Source: Sphingobium chungbukense (lineage in GTDB: Bacteria; Pseudomonadota; Alphaproteobacteria; Sphingomonadales; Sphingomonadaceae). Taken from it: DNA of 64,000 nt. Below, piece by piece: positions 33,912-42,759 of this stretch (the stretch's first letter is position 1; every line of letters begins with the position of its first letter). The stretch is taken from positions 31,838 to 95,837 of the forward strand of contig NZ_LBIC01000021.1 in NCBI RefSeq assembly GCF_001005725.1. The letters are read 5' to 3'. Under the pieces are notes generated by a model. That model saw only the letters and a program-made list of their open reading frames with translations. It was not told the origin of the DNA and did no database searches. Position numbers and translations under genes: made by a program.

Positions 33912-34856
33912 TCATTGCCATCGTCGTGGGGGAGCGATCCGCATGGTCCAACACGGCCCCCCCTTCAACACCACGCGTCCCAGGCTGATCTTCGCCCCCG
34001 CACGGGCGGCGGCAATCGCCCGGTCCAGAGCCTCACCACGCGGCGTGGCGGCCTCTGGCACCAGGCGATCCATCATCAGCAGCACCAGACGGCGCAACAA
34101 TTCGCGCGGCAGGTCGGTCCGGTTCAACACCCATCCCTCGCCGTCGGGCAGGACATGGCGGGCCGCCAGCCCGTCCACCGTCCAGCCGAGCGCCTCTTCG
34201 GCCTCCGCCAGCGCCGTGGCGCTGCGACCGACCGCCTCCGCATCGATCCAGTCTACCCCAGCCAGAGCCGTCCGCAGCGCAGCCCGATCGAAACGCGGAT
34301 CGCTGTTTGACGGATCTTCCGCAAAAGGCAGCCTCCTCTCCGTCACATGATCCAGCAGGTCGGACTTGCGCAGAGCCAATAAGGGCCGCAGCACGACGCC
34401 CTGCCGCGCCCGCACCCCGGCCAGGCCGCCGACACCCGCGCCCCGGTTGAGCCGCATCAGCAGCGTTTCCAACTGGTCATCGGCATGATGCGCGGTCAGC
34501 AGCCAGTCCAGCCCGCGCTCGGTCCGCCAGCCCTCCAGCAAGGCATAGCGCTGCGCCCGCGCCCAGCTTTGCACATTGCCCCGCACCGCGCCGGATGGGT
34601 GCAGCGTGGCATGGGCGATCCCGGCATCCCGGCACCAGTCGGCGACCATCGCCGCCTCCGCAGCGGACGCCGCGCGCAGGCCATGATCGACCGTCGCTGC
34701 CTCCACCTGCCCGACGAAAAGGCGGGCCATGAGGTCCAGCAAGGCCATGCTGTCCGGTCCGCCCGAAACCGCGACGCCGAAACGCGCGTCGGCAGTATCC
34801 CCCACCAGCGCCCCGATCGCCTGCTTCAGGTGCGTTTCAAGGCCGCCTTCAGCCAT
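33912..34856 (-). CDS. tilS: tRNA(Ile)-lysidine synthetase
   Basis: This protein has 314 residues from the ATG at 34856, eight bases after the cpoB stop; a longer frame would start inside cpoB. The PP-loop is FGVAVSGGPDSMALLDLM, and TVDHGLRAASAAEA and LLTAHHADDQLETLLMRL are the family landmarks for ATP and tRNA binding. The enzyme adds lysine to cytidine 34 of tRNA-Ile, changing CAU reading to AUA. The C-terminal domain is short, as usual in alphaproteobacteria. The order cpoB-tilS-ftsH is conserved. Confidence 0.93.
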   Translation of the reverse strand: MAEGGLETHLKQAIGALVGDTADARFGVAVSGGPDSMALLDLMARLFVGQVEAATVDHGLRAASAAEAAMVADWCRDAGIAHATLHPSGAVRGNVQSWARAQRYALLEGWRTERGLDWLLTAHHADDQLETLLMRLNRGAGVGGLAGVRARQGVVLRPLLALRKSDLLDHVTERRLPFAEDPSNSDPRFDRAALRTALAGVDWIDAEAVGRSATALAEAEEALGWTVDGLAARHVLPDGEGWVLNRTDLPRELLRRLVLLMMDRLVPEAATPRGEALDRAIAAARAGAKISLGRVVLKGGPCWTMRIAPPRRWQ

Positions 34857-34863
34857 GGGGCCT

Positions 34864-35790
34864 TCAGGCGCTGCACTTCGCCCTGGCACGGCCCTTGTCC
34901 ATCATGCCGCGCAGGCTGGCCGACAGGCTGCCGCCATAGACCTGCTCCAGTTCCGCATAGACCTTGCAGGCATCGGCGGGTTTCTTGAGCTGGATCAGCG
35001 CTTCGCCCAGATAGGCGAGGCTGTCGGCCGCACGGTCGCCCTTGGGCCGCTTCTGGTAATTTTCATAGAAGGCAACGGAGGCCAATGCCGGCTTGCCGTC
35101 GTCCAGATAGGCACGGCCGAGCAGGTTAGCCGCCTTGCTCGCCACCGAAGAGGTGCCGAACTTGTCGACCGTCGATTTGAGCTGCGTCTGCGCCTCGGGA
35201 TAGAATTTCGCGCCCCACAGGCGGAAGCCGTAGGTGTAGGCGTCGTCGGCTTCATTGCCGGTCGAGGGCCGCTCGATCGCGGCGACGGCGGTCTTGCGGT
35301 CCTCGCTCGCGCCCGTCGCGGCGACCGGCTTCGGCGTGCTTGGCCGGGTCGCGGCGGGCGCGGGATCGGCTGGACGCGTGGCGGGGGGCACGACCACCGG
35401 CGCGGCCCGGCTTTCCTGCTCGGCCTTGTAGCGGTTGAACGCCTCCTCCAACTGCTTGAGCTTGAAGCCGTTTTCCTCGACCTGCCCGGTGATCGAAGCA
35501 AGCTGCGATTCGAGCGCGTTCACCCGCGCTGTCAGGTCCGCCACCGGCGTCGAACTGGGCGAACCCGGCACGACCGCGGGCGCGGCGGGCCTGGTGATCT
35601 CGGCCTCCAGCGGCGCGCCAGCCGGAAACACCTTGCGCTGCACCGCGCGCATTTCCTTTTCGAGCCGATCCACCCGCACGTCGACGCTGACATTCTGAGC
35701 CGCTACCGGTGAGGCCGACGCGAGCAGTACAGGCGCGAGCAGTACAGGCGCGCCCAGCGCCAATGGGCCCGCAAGAAAGGCGTTACGCAT
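34864..35790 (-). CDS. cpoB: Tol-Pal coordinator CpoB (YbgF)
   Basis: This 308-residue protein has a signal peptide ending around ASPVAAQ, a coiled-coil N-terminal domain (about 35-130: VRVDRLEKEMRAVQRKV, LTARVNALESQLASITG), a Pro/Ala-rich linker and a C-terminal TPR domain (about 185-308: DDAYTYGFRLWGAKFYPEAQ, then NLLGRAYLDDGKPA). In other proteobacteria this periplasmic protein links peptidoglycan synthesis to Tol-Pal constriction. GGGG six bases before the second ATG (35790) sets the start. The signal peptide contains a 15-base tandem DNA duplication. Confidence 0.88.
   Translation of the reverse strand: MRNAFLAGPLALGAPVLLAPVLLASASPVAAQNVSVDVRVDRLEKEMRAVQRKVFPAGAPLEAEITRPAAPAVVPGSPSSTPVADLTARVNALESQLASITGQVEENGFKLKQLEEAFNRYKAEQESRAAPVVVPPATRPADPAPAATRPSTPKPVAATGASEDRKTAVAAIERPSTGNEADDAYTYGFRLWGAKFYPEAQTQLKSTVDKFGTSSVASKAANLLGRAYLDDGKPALASVAFYENYQKRPKGDRAADSLAYLGEALIQLKKPADACKVYAELEQVYGGSLSASLRGMMDKGRARAKCSA
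35720..35749. repeat. 15-bp perfect tandem duplication in the cpoB signal peptide
   Basis: GCGAGCAGTACAGGC occurs twice without a gap. It codes for a repeated APVLL unit that lengthens the hydrophobic core of the signal peptide. Such a unit could vary in copy number by slippage. Confidence 0.85.
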
Positions 35791-35892
35791 GATCATCCCC
35801 GACTAAATATTCATCCTTAACCATAAGGCGAGATTTCGCGCGGTAAAGCACGACATTGACCGCCGGACGCCGAAGCGCTCCTGCTTGTCGCC

Positions 35893-36783
35893 TCAATCGT
35901 TAGCGGCAGGCGCGACGGGCACGGGCGCGGGCACGGCGGGTGCCGGTGCGGGCTGCGCCGGTGCAGCAGGCGGAACCGGCACCGTCACCTGGGAGGCGGG
36001 AGCAGCGCGGGCCAACAAGGCCTCCGCATTGACCGGCACGTCGGATATGGTGCGGTCCGGCGCCCCCAGCGGAGCCACCGGCTTGCCACCCACCGTCACC
36101 GTCAGTGCCTGCGGACGCCCGGTCAGGATCATCGGATTGCGCGCATTGGCGGGAAGGGTGAAGCTTTCCCCCTTCTTCATGAGGCCGTCCTTGAGCCGCT
36201 CGCCCGTTTCGTCATAGATGCGCAGCCATACGTCGTCATTGGCGGTGAAGACGACCGTCTGGACCACCGGCGCGGCGGGCTGCGCGCCCGCGGCCGGCTT
36301 GGCCGCGGCGGGGGCTGGCGCGGTCTGCTGCGCGGCGATTTCCTCGGTCGTGGGCGGCGTCATGACCTGCGTGCGCCACACCGCGAAGCCCGCCACCAGG
36401 ATCACGACGATCGCCGCCGCCGTCCAGGCCAGCATGCGCGAAGGCACCCGCGCCGGATCGGCCGGTTCGAAGGCCTCGTAACGGTTCGCGCCCATATCCG
36501 AATTATGCACGGCATTACGCACGTCGGCTGCGATCGCCACCTCGTCCACGTCGATGGCGCGCGCATAGGCGCGGGCGAAGCCGACCGCATAGGGAATGCC
36601 GGGCAGAGCGGCATAATCGTCCCGCTCGATCGCCTCCAACTGCCGCTGGGCGATGCGGGTGCGGGTCGCGACATCCTGTATCGACAGGCCTTGCGCCTCC
36701 CGCGCGGCGCGCAGGCGCGCGCCGGGAGTGCCTGGCCGTTCCGGCGCCGCGACGCCGGGTTCCTGTTCAACTTCTTCTGCCAT
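35893..36783 (-). CDS. RodZ-like HTH/transmembrane protein
   Basis: This 296-residue protein has an N-terminal helix-turn-helix (about 20-85: ARLRAAREAQGLSIQDVATR, QLEAIERDDYAALPGIPYA), one membrane span (about 117-135: MLAWTAAAIVVILVAGFAVW), a Pro/Ala-rich linker and a C-terminal beta domain (VVFTANDDVWLRIYDETGER) of the DUF4115 type, followed by a Pro-rich tail. This is the architecture of RodZ, which links MreB filaments to the cell wall in rod-shaped cells. Its neighbours are ptsP upstream and cpoB downstream on the same strand. Confidence 0.85.
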   Translation of the reverse strand: MAEEVEQEPGVAAPERPGTPGARLRAAREAQGLSIQDVATRTRIAQRQLEAIERDDYAALPGIPYAVGFARAYARAIDVDEVAIAADVRNAVHNSDMGANRYEAFEPADPARVPSRMLAWTAAAIVVILVAGFAVWRTQVMTPPTTEEIAAQQTAPAPAAAKPAAGAQPAAPVVQTVVFTANDDVWLRIYDETGERLKDGLMKKGESFTLPANARNPMILTGRPQALTVTVGGKPVAPLGAPDRTISDVPVNAEALLARAAPASQVTVPVPPAAPAQPAPAPAVPAPVPVAPAAND

Positions 36784-36865
36784 GCTGCTCCGTGTCTCAT
36801 TCCGAGACGGGGATTGTCAACGCCGCTTGCGGCCCGGTCGAACGGAAAAGGCCGCCACAATCCCG

Positions 36866-39142
36866 TTAATTCAATTCGATACCCCGTTCATCCGCCCAAT
36901 CGGTCAGTGCCGCACGCATATCCACGACCCCCTTGTCCAGCAGGTCGCGCATCAATGCGCGCAATTCCGCCACGTCGATCGCCCGGATCATCGCCTTGAC
37001 CGGCCCGACCGAAGCCGGGGTGATCGACAACCGTCGCACACCCAGGCCGATCAGGGCCATCGCCTCCAGCGTCCGCCCGCCCATTTCGCCGCAGACGCCA
37101 ACCGGCACCTCATAGGCCTCGCACGTGCGCACCACACGGTCGAGGAAGCGCAATATGGCGATGCTCAGCCAGTCGTAGCGCTCCGCCAGCTTGGGATGGG
37201 CGCGGTCGGCGGCGAACAGGAACTGGGTCAGGTCGTTGGTGCCGATCGACAGGAAGTCGAGCTTGGGCAGCAGCAGGTCCAGCACCTCGGCCAGCGCCGG
37301 CACCTCCAGCATCGCGCCATAGCGGATCGCCACCGGCAGCTTCTTCTTCTGCGCCACCAGCCATTCGCGCTGATGTTCGACCAGCGCCCTGGCCTGCTCA
37401 TATTCCCACGGTTCCGACACCATCGGGAACATGACGTGCAGCACCTTGCCCGCCGCCGCCTCCAGCAATGCGCGGGCCTGCGCCTTCATGAGGCCATCCC
37501 GGTCCAGCGCCAGCCGCAAGGCGCGCCAACCCATGGCGGGATTGTCCTCCAGCTCCTCCTCATCGTCGCGCGACATGTAGGGCAGCGCCTTGTCGCCGCC
37601 GATGTCGACGGTGCGGAAGATCACCGGCCGGTCGCCCGCCGCATCCAGCACGTCGCGATAGAGACGCTGCTGCTTCTCCCGCTGCGGCAGTGTGGCGGAA
37701 ACCAGGAACTGGAACTCGGTGCGGAACAGGCCGATGCCGTCGGCGCCGACGATATCCAGCGCCTGCGCATCCTCGCGCAGGCCGGCATTCACCATCAATT
37801 CGATCCGCTGCCCGTCGGTCGTGACGGAGGGCAGGTCGCGCATCGCCGCGAATTCGGCCCGGCGCTTCTGCGTCACATGCAGCTTGTTCTCGAACGCCTC
37901 CTCCATATCGGGCGTCGGGCGGATCAGCAGATTATTATCGGCGACGTCCATCAGGATGAGGTCGCCCTCATTCACCTGATGGCGGATGTCGCGCACGCGG
38001 CCCAGCACCGGCACCCCCATCGCCCGCGCGACGATGGTGACATGGGCGGTAAGCGATCCTTCCTCCAGGATGACGCCCTTCAACCGTCGCCGGTCATATT
38101 CGAGCAGCTCTGCCGGTCCCAGATTGCGCGCGATCAGGATCGCATCCTGGCGCAAGCCGAGTTGCGCCGCCGTCCCCAACTGCCCCGACACGATGCGCAG
38201 CAGCCGGTTCGCCATATCCTCCAGGTCGTGCATCCGGTCCTGGAGCAGCGGATCGTCGATCTGGCGCATCCGCATGCGGGTGCGCTGCTGCACGCGCTCG
38301 ATCGCCGCCTCTGCGGTGAGACCGCTGTCGATCGCCTCGTTGATCCGCCTGATCCAGCCCTCGTCATAGGCGAACATCTTGTAGGTTTCCAAAACCTCCT
38401 GATGCTCGCCCTCGGTGCCGAACTCGGCCGTGCCGGTCATCCGGTCGATCTGTTCGCGCATCTTGGTGAAGGCGGAAATGACGCGCTGGCGCTCGGCCTC
38501 CGTATCCTCGGCGACGGTATGTTCGATATGGACACGCGGCTGGTGGAACACCGCATGGCCGCGCGCCATGCCCATGACGAGTTGCAGTCCATGCAGGATC
38601 GCCGTGCCGGTATCCTGCACCCGCGCGTCGAGCGGCCCGTCATCGGCCAGTTCGGCATTGGCGATCAGTTCCGACAGCACCATCGCCACGGTCTGAAGCG
38701 CCTCGATCTCCACTTCCTCATAGCGGCGGGGTTCGACATGCTGGACGCAGAGCACGCCGATCGCCCGTTCCCGCCGCACGATCGGCACGCCGGCAAAGCT
38801 GTGGAACAGTTCCTCACCCGTTTCGGGCCGATAGCTGTAGTCGGGGTGAGAGGCCGCTTCATCAAGGTTCAGCGTCTCGACATTGGTGGCGATCATGCCG
38901 ACCAGCCCTTCGCCCATCGCCATGCGGGTGACGTGGACGGCTTCCTGTTTCAAACCCCGGGTCGCGAACAGCTCCAGCAACCCCTCGCGCACCAGATAGA
39001 TGGAGCAGACCTCGCTCGACAGGGACTCGCCGATGATCTCGACCACCTTGTTGAGCTTCGCTTGTGCGCTGGTGCGCGCGGCCATGACTTCCTGCAAACG
39101 GATGAGGATCTGTCGGGCGGCGGCGGCGGGCGTACTGGGCAT
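36866..39142 (-). CDS. ptsP: PTS-Ntr enzyme I (EI-Ntr)
   Basis: This 758-residue protein has an N-terminal GAF domain (about 20-160), the PEP-utilising N-terminal region (TVAEDTEAERQRVISAFTKM), the phosphohistidine segment (SLTAHVTIVARAMGVPVLG) and the barrel domain with GLFRTEFQFLV, TVDIGGDKALPYM, FLSIGTNDLTQF and GVCGEMGG. It autophosphorylates from PEP and passes phosphate to NPr and EIIA-Ntr, signalling nitrogen and potassium status. The GAF domain may sense glutamine. The ATG at 39142 is preferred to a GTG at 39166. It is divergent from the first aminotransferase gene. Confidence 0.95.
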   Translation of the reverse strand: MPSTPAAAARQILIRLQEVMAARTSAQAKLNKVVEIIGESLSSEVCSIYLVREGLLELFATRGLKQEAVHVTRMAMGEGLVGMIATNVETLNLDEAASHPDYSYRPETGEELFHSFAGVPIVRRERAIGVLCVQHVEPRRYEEVEIEALQTVAMVLSELIANAELADDGPLDARVQDTGTAILHGLQLVMGMARGHAVFHQPRVHIEHTVAEDTEAERQRVISAFTKMREQIDRMTGTAEFGTEGEHQEVLETYKMFAYDEGWIRRINEAIDSGLTAEAAIERVQQRTRMRMRQIDDPLLQDRMHDLEDMANRLLRIVSGQLGTAAQLGLRQDAILIARNLGPAELLEYDRRRLKGVILEEGSLTAHVTIVARAMGVPVLGRVRDIRHQVNEGDLILMDVADNNLLIRPTPDMEEAFENKLHVTQKRRAEFAAMRDLPSVTTDGQRIELMVNAGLREDAQALDIVGADGIGLFRTEFQFLVSATLPQREKQQRLYRDVLDAAGDRPVIFRTVDIGGDKALPYMSRDDEEELEDNPAMGWRALRLALDRDGLMKAQARALLEAAAGKVLHVMFPMVSEPWEYEQARALVEHQREWLVAQKKKLPVAIRYGAMLEVPALAEVLDLLLPKLDFLSIGTNDLTQFLFAADRAHPKLAERYDWLSIAILRFLDRVVRTCEAYEVPVGVCGEMGGRTLEAMALIGLGVRRLSITPASVGPVKAMIRAIDVAELRALMRDLLDKGVVDMRAALTDWADERGIELN

Positions 39143-39293
39143 GATATGAGCGCTAACAGATCGCACGCCCGCTTTCCAAGGCGAATATGCGCGGTTGCGG
39201 CGGATTTTCCCTGCATGGACATGGCGGAAATGGAGCCTAGTTTCGTCTACAGCCGTAAAATCTCTTAAGTCAGCGAGTCAGGGAGACGAGCAT

Positions 39294-40451
39294 ATGGCAG
39301 AAATCGACACCCAAGCCTTCGAACAGGATTTGATCGACCGCGGCTATTCCCGCCGCCAGATGGGCAAGGTCGCCGCCCTGCTGGGCGCGGGCGCCGTCGC
39401 GATGCGCGCCGTCGGCGCCACCGCGCAACAGGCCGCCAAGCCTGTCGAAGGCGCGGTGCGCATCGGCGCCAACGAATGCTGGACCGGTCCCTTCCCGATC
39501 GCCGCCGAAGCCGCCTTCAAGCTGGTGCAGGAAGGCAATCGCTACGAACCCAATGACGAGCATGCCAAGCTGTTCGCCGCCGTCGCCGCCGCGGAGGGCA
39601 TCCCGGCAGACCGCATCACCGCCTGGCCGGGCTCCAGCGACCCGCTGAGCCGCGTCGCCGTTGCCTATGCCTCGCCCACGCGCGGCATCGTGACCGGCAA
39701 CCCGGCCTATGAAGCGATCTGGCGCACCGGCGACTGGCTGGGCGCCAAGGTGACGAAGGTGCCGCTCACCAAGGATTACGCCCATGACGTGAAGGCGATG
39801 CTGGCGGCCGATCCCAATGCGGGGGTCTATTATATCTGCTCGCCCAACAACCCGACCGGCACGATGACGCCGCTGGCCGATATCCAGTGGCTGGCCGACA
39901 ACAAGCCCAAGGACGCGATCCTGGTCGTCGACGAAGCCTATATCCACTGGTTCGACGGCCCCAATGCCGCGAAGATGGCGGCGACCCGTGACGACGTGCT
40001 GATCCTGCGCACCTTCTCCAAGCTGTTCGGCATGGCGGGCATGCGCCTGGGCCTCACCTTCTCCAGCCCCGCTATCATGGAAAAGATGATGCGCTATGAC
40101 GGCGGACAGGTGACGGCGATGCTGCCGATGACCGCGGTCGCCTGCGGCACGGTGTCGGTGGCACAGGCCGACCTCATCAAGCAGCGCCGCGCCGAAATGG
40201 TCGCCGCCCGCGAAATGGCGATCACCCATCTCAAGAAGAAGGGTATCAAGGTCATTCCCGGCAGCCAGGCCAATATGTTCATGGTCGATTGGGGCAAGCC
40301 CGCCAAGGACATGCAGGCCGCGATCCTCGCGGAAAAGGTGCAGATCGGCCGCAACTGGCCGATCTGGCCCAATGTCTCGCGCATATCGGTCGGTTCGGCG
40401 GAGGAGATGAAGGCTTTCTGCGATGCCGTCGACAAGGTCTGGAAGGCCTGA
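39294..40451 (+). CDS. Tat-signal PLP-dependent aminotransferase (HisC-like), copy 1
   Basis: This protein has 385 residues from the ATG at 39294 (GGGAG upstream). The N-terminus carries a twin-arginine motif SRRQMGK (R20, R21) followed by a weak hydrophobic stretch and a possible cleavage site at ATA-QQ. The rest is an aminotransferase class I/II fold related to histidinol-phosphate aminotransferase: YICSPNNPTGTMTPLADIQ, VVDEAYIHWF and the PLP lysine in RTFSKLFGMAGMRLGL. Export to the periplasm is predicted, unusual for a PLP enzyme. A paralogue follows 120 bases downstream. Confidence 0.82.
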   Translation: MAEIDTQAFEQDLIDRGYSRRQMGKVAALLGAGAVAMRAVGATAQQAAKPVEGAVRIGANECWTGPFPIAAEAAFKLVQEGNRYEPNDEHAKLFAAVAAAEGIPADRITAWPGSSDPLSRVAVAYASPTRGIVTGNPAYEAIWRTGDWLGAKVTKVPLTKDYAHDVKAMLAADPNAGVYYICSPNNPTGTMTPLADIQWLADNKPKDAILVVDEAYIHWFDGPNAAKMAATRDDVLILRTFSKLFGMAGMRLGLTFSSPAIMEKMMRYDGGQVTAMLPMTAVACGTVSVAQADLIKQRRAEMVAAREMAITHLKKKGIKVIPGSQANMFMVDWGKPAKDMQAAILAEKVQIGRNWPIWPNVSRISVGSAEEMKAFCDAVDKVWKA

Positions 40452-40483
40452 GCCCGAACCCACGCATAAAATTCAAAATTTCC

Positions 40484-40517
40484 GGGGCGGCGCATTGTGG
40501 AAATGTGCCGCCCCTTT
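40484..40517 (+). terminator. Hairpin between the two aminotransferase genes
   Basis: GGGGCGGC (40484-40491) pairs with GCCGCCCC (40507-40514), followed by TTTCGTTT. It can terminate or attenuate transcription from the first gene, so the second gene may have its own start signals. Confidence 0.6.
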
Positions 40518-40571
40518 CGTTTCCCCCTTCGGAATAGGCGCAGTTTTGGAACAACAAGGGGAACAGACGAC

Positions 40572-41738
40572 ATGACCATGATGTTGGAAAAGGACGCCCG
40601 CGAAGACCTGCTCGAACGGGGTTATTCACGCCGCACGATCGGCAAGCTGTCCGCGCTGATGGCCGCCGGCGCCGCCGCCAATTCATTGCTGATCCAGCCC
40701 GCTTTCGCGCAGCAGCAGGCCGCGCGCGGGATCAAGGGCGCAGTGCGCATCGGTTCCAACGAATGCTGGACCGGCCCCTTCGAACCCGGCGTTCAGGCCG
40801 CCGCGAGGGCCGCCGCGCTCGGCAACTGGTATGACCCCGACAATTACAAGGGCGATCTGGTCGCGACCATCGCCAAGGTGGAGGGCATCCCTGAATCGCA
40901 CGTCATGCTGTGGCCCGGTTCCGGCGGCCCGCTGGTCAGCACGGTCGCGGCCTTCTGCTCGCCGACCAAGGGTCTGGTCACCGCCGATCCGACCTTCGAA
41001 TCCGCCTGGCGTACCGCCGACTATATGAACGCGCCCATTGCCAAGGCGCCCCAGGCCATCGGCAAGGGCCATGACGTCAAGGCCATGCTGGCCGCCAATC
41101 CCAATGCGGGCCTCTATTATATCTGCACGCCCAACAATCCGACCGGCACCGTTACGCCGCTGGCCGACATCGAATGGCTGCTCGCCAACAAGCCCAAGGA
41201 TTCGGTGCTGCTGGTCGACGAGGCCTATATTCACTTCTCCGAAGCGCCGAGCGCGGCGAAGCTGGTAGCGGGCCGCAAGGACCTGATCGTCATGCGGACC
41301 TTCTCGAAGCTGTTCGGCATGGCGGGCGTTCGCCTGGGCCTGACCTTCGCGGACCCGGAAGTGCAGAAGCGGATCGGCCTGTTCGGCCCGACCGCCGGCG
41401 GCCTGTCGATCACCGCCATGGCCTGCGGCAATGCCGTCTATCCCGAAGCCGGCCTGATCAAGGCCCGCCGCGCGGAGATGATCGCCAACCGCGAGGAAAC
41501 GATCGCCTGGCTCAACAAGAAGGGCCTGATGGTCCAGCCCGGCAGCCAGGCGAACATGTTCATGGTGGATTGGAAAAAGCCCGCCAAGGAAGTCCAGACG
41601 GCGCTTCTCGCTACCCCGGAAAAGGTGCAGATCGGCCGCAACTGGCCGATCTGGCCGACGGTATCGCGCGTCACCGTCGGCTCGGCGGACGACATGGCGA
41701 AATTCCGTTCCGCCGTGGAAAAGGTCACCAAGGCCTGA
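40572..41738 (+). CDS. Tat-signal PLP-dependent aminotransferase (HisC-like), copy 2
   Basis: This protein has 388 residues from the ATG at 40572 (AAGGGGAA upstream). It is a clear paralogue of the preceding gene, with the twin-arginine motif SRRTIGK at exactly the same position (R20, R21), a better hydrophobic segment and an AFA-QQ cleavage site. The catalytic fold has YICTPNNPTGTVTPLADIE, LLVDEAYIHF and RTFSKLFGMAGVRLGL with the PLP lysine. Both copies share the odd motif QIGRNWPIWP near the C-terminus. The substrate is unknown. A strong terminator follows. Confidence 0.82.
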   Translation: MTMMLEKDAREDLLERGYSRRTIGKLSALMAAGAAANSLLIQPAFAQQQAARGIKGAVRIGSNECWTGPFEPGVQAAARAAALGNWYDPDNYKGDLVATIAKVEGIPESHVMLWPGSGGPLVSTVAAFCSPTKGLVTADPTFESAWRTADYMNAPIAKAPQAIGKGHDVKAMLAANPNAGLYYICTPNNPTGTVTPLADIEWLLANKPKDSVLLVDEAYIHFSEAPSAAKLVAGRKDLIVMRTFSKLFGMAGVRLGLTFADPEVQKRIGLFGPTAGGLSITAMACGNAVYPEAGLIKARRAEMIANREETIAWLNKKGLMVQPGSQANMFMVDWKKPAKEVQTALLATPEKVQIGRNWPIWPTVSRVTVGSADDMAKFRSAVEKVTKA

Positions 41739-41760
41739 ACCCTCCCAGAGGGCCCGGTGA

Positions 41761-41793
41761 AGGGCGCCCGGTGCGATCCGGGCGCCCTTTCTT
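41761..41793 (+). terminator. Strong terminator after the second aminotransferase gene
   Basis: A perfect 11-base stem AGGGCGCCCGG / CCGGGCGCCCT (41761-41771 with 41778-41788) and 6-base loop are followed by TTCTTC. It lies 22 bases after the stop and also separates this gene from the convergent SRPBCC gene. Confidence 0.85.
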
Positions 41794-42260
41794 CATGCGC
41801 TCGCGGCCGAAGTCTCGCAAAGCGCCTTGAACTGCTCGGCCATCTGGTCCCAGCCAGGATGGAATCCCATTTCCTTGTGCTTCTCCAGCGCCCGCGCATC
41901 CCAATGGCGTGCCGTCGCGGTGAAGCGCGTCCCCTCGCCCTCCTCGGCAAAGTGCCAGATCGCGGTCATGAAGGGCATCTGCGGAATCCAGCCCGAAGCA
42001 TAGGCATCGGTCGTCACCACCTTTTCCTGGGGCACCACCTCCAGGATAATGCCCTCCATCGGCCCTGTATCCTCGCCATCGGGGCCAAGCATCCGGACGG
42101 CGCTGCGCCCGCCGGGCCGCAAATCCTCCTCGATCACCTCGGCCCGCCACGGCCTGGGGCAGAACCATTCGTCCTTGAGGTCGGTCCAGACCTTCCACAC
42201 GATCTCCCGCGGCGCGGCGATATGGCATGTCACCGAGAGTTCGAATTCAGCCGCGCTCAT
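41793..42260 (-). CDS. SRPBCC (AHSA1/START-like) domain protein
   Basis: This 155-residue protein starts at the ATG at 42260, overlapping the stop of the PhnB-like gene. The fold is that of the AHSA1 group: FELSVTCHIAAPREIVWKVW at the N-terminus, RPGGRSAVRMLGPDGE, EGIILEVVPQEKVVTTDAYA and a C-terminal helix GWDQMAEQFKALCE. These domains bind hydrophobic ligands or act as chaperone-like modules. It is the last gene of the five-gene VOC cluster, so it may handle the same substrate as the glyoxalase-fold proteins. Confidence 0.85.
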   Translation of the reverse strand: MSAAEFELSVTCHIAAPREIVWKVWTDLKDEWFCPRPWRAEVIEEDLRPGGRSAVRMLGPDGEDTGPMEGIILEVVPQEKVVTTDAYASGWIPQMPFMTAIWHFAEEGEGTRFTATARHWDARALEKHKEMGFHPGWDQMAEQFKALCETSAASA

Positions 42261-42748
42261 ACGCTTTCCCCTTCGAAAGCGGCCTTCATCCGGGCTGCAT
42301 CCAGCTTCTGCATGGTCATCATCACCGCCATCATCCGCTGGATGCCCGGCCCGTTGCCGCTCTTGTAGAGGTCCATGATCTCCCGCGGCACGATCTGCCA
42401 GGACAGGCCATATCTGTCCTTGATCCAGCCGCATGGCCCCGGCGATCCGCCGTCGGCGGTGAGCGCGTCATAGACCCGATCCACCTCCGCCTGATCCTTG
42501 CACGAAACCGACAGCGACACCGCTTCGGTAAAACCGAATTCCGGACCGCCGTTCAGCGCCTGATAGCTTTCCCCGGCCAGCGTGAATTCGACCATCAGCA
42601 CTTCGCCCCCCTTGAACGGGCCGGGCGTCGGCTGATCATCCGGATAATGGCTGACGAAATCCACCGATCCGCCCAGGACCGAGACATAGAAGCGCGCCGC
42701 TTCCTCCGCCTGCCCATTGAACCACAGGCAGGGTGAAATCTTCGACAT
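42257..42748 (-). CDS. PhnB-type VOC (glyoxalase-fold) protein
   Basis: This 163-residue protein has the PhnB / 3-demethylubiquinone-methyltransferase-like layout: ISPCLWFNGQAEEAARFYVS at the N-terminus, VEFTLAGESYQALNGGPEF and GPCGWIKDRYGLSWQIVPRE, the segment that carries a possible metal ligand. The C-terminus has a long Met-rich helix (IQRMMAVMMTMQKLDA). It belongs to the minus-strand cluster and overlaps the SRPBCC gene (ATGA). It is a binding or isomerase-type module, with no visible methyltransferase motif. Confidence 0.85.
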   Translation of the reverse strand: MSKISPCLWFNGQAEEAARFYVSVLGGSVDFVSHYPDDQPTPGPFKGGEVLMVEFTLAGESYQALNGGPEFGFTEAVSLSVSCKDQAEVDRVYDALTADGGSPGPCGWIKDRYGLSWQIVPREIMDLYKSGNGPGIQRMMAVMMTMQKLDAARMKAAFEGESV

Positions 42749-42759
42749 GGCTTCTCTCC

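Noticed and set aside
36653..39268. An 871-codon plus-strand frame opposite ptsP
   Set aside because: It is a shadow of the ptsP coding sequence with low-complexity His, Gln and Arg composition and no ribosome site of note.
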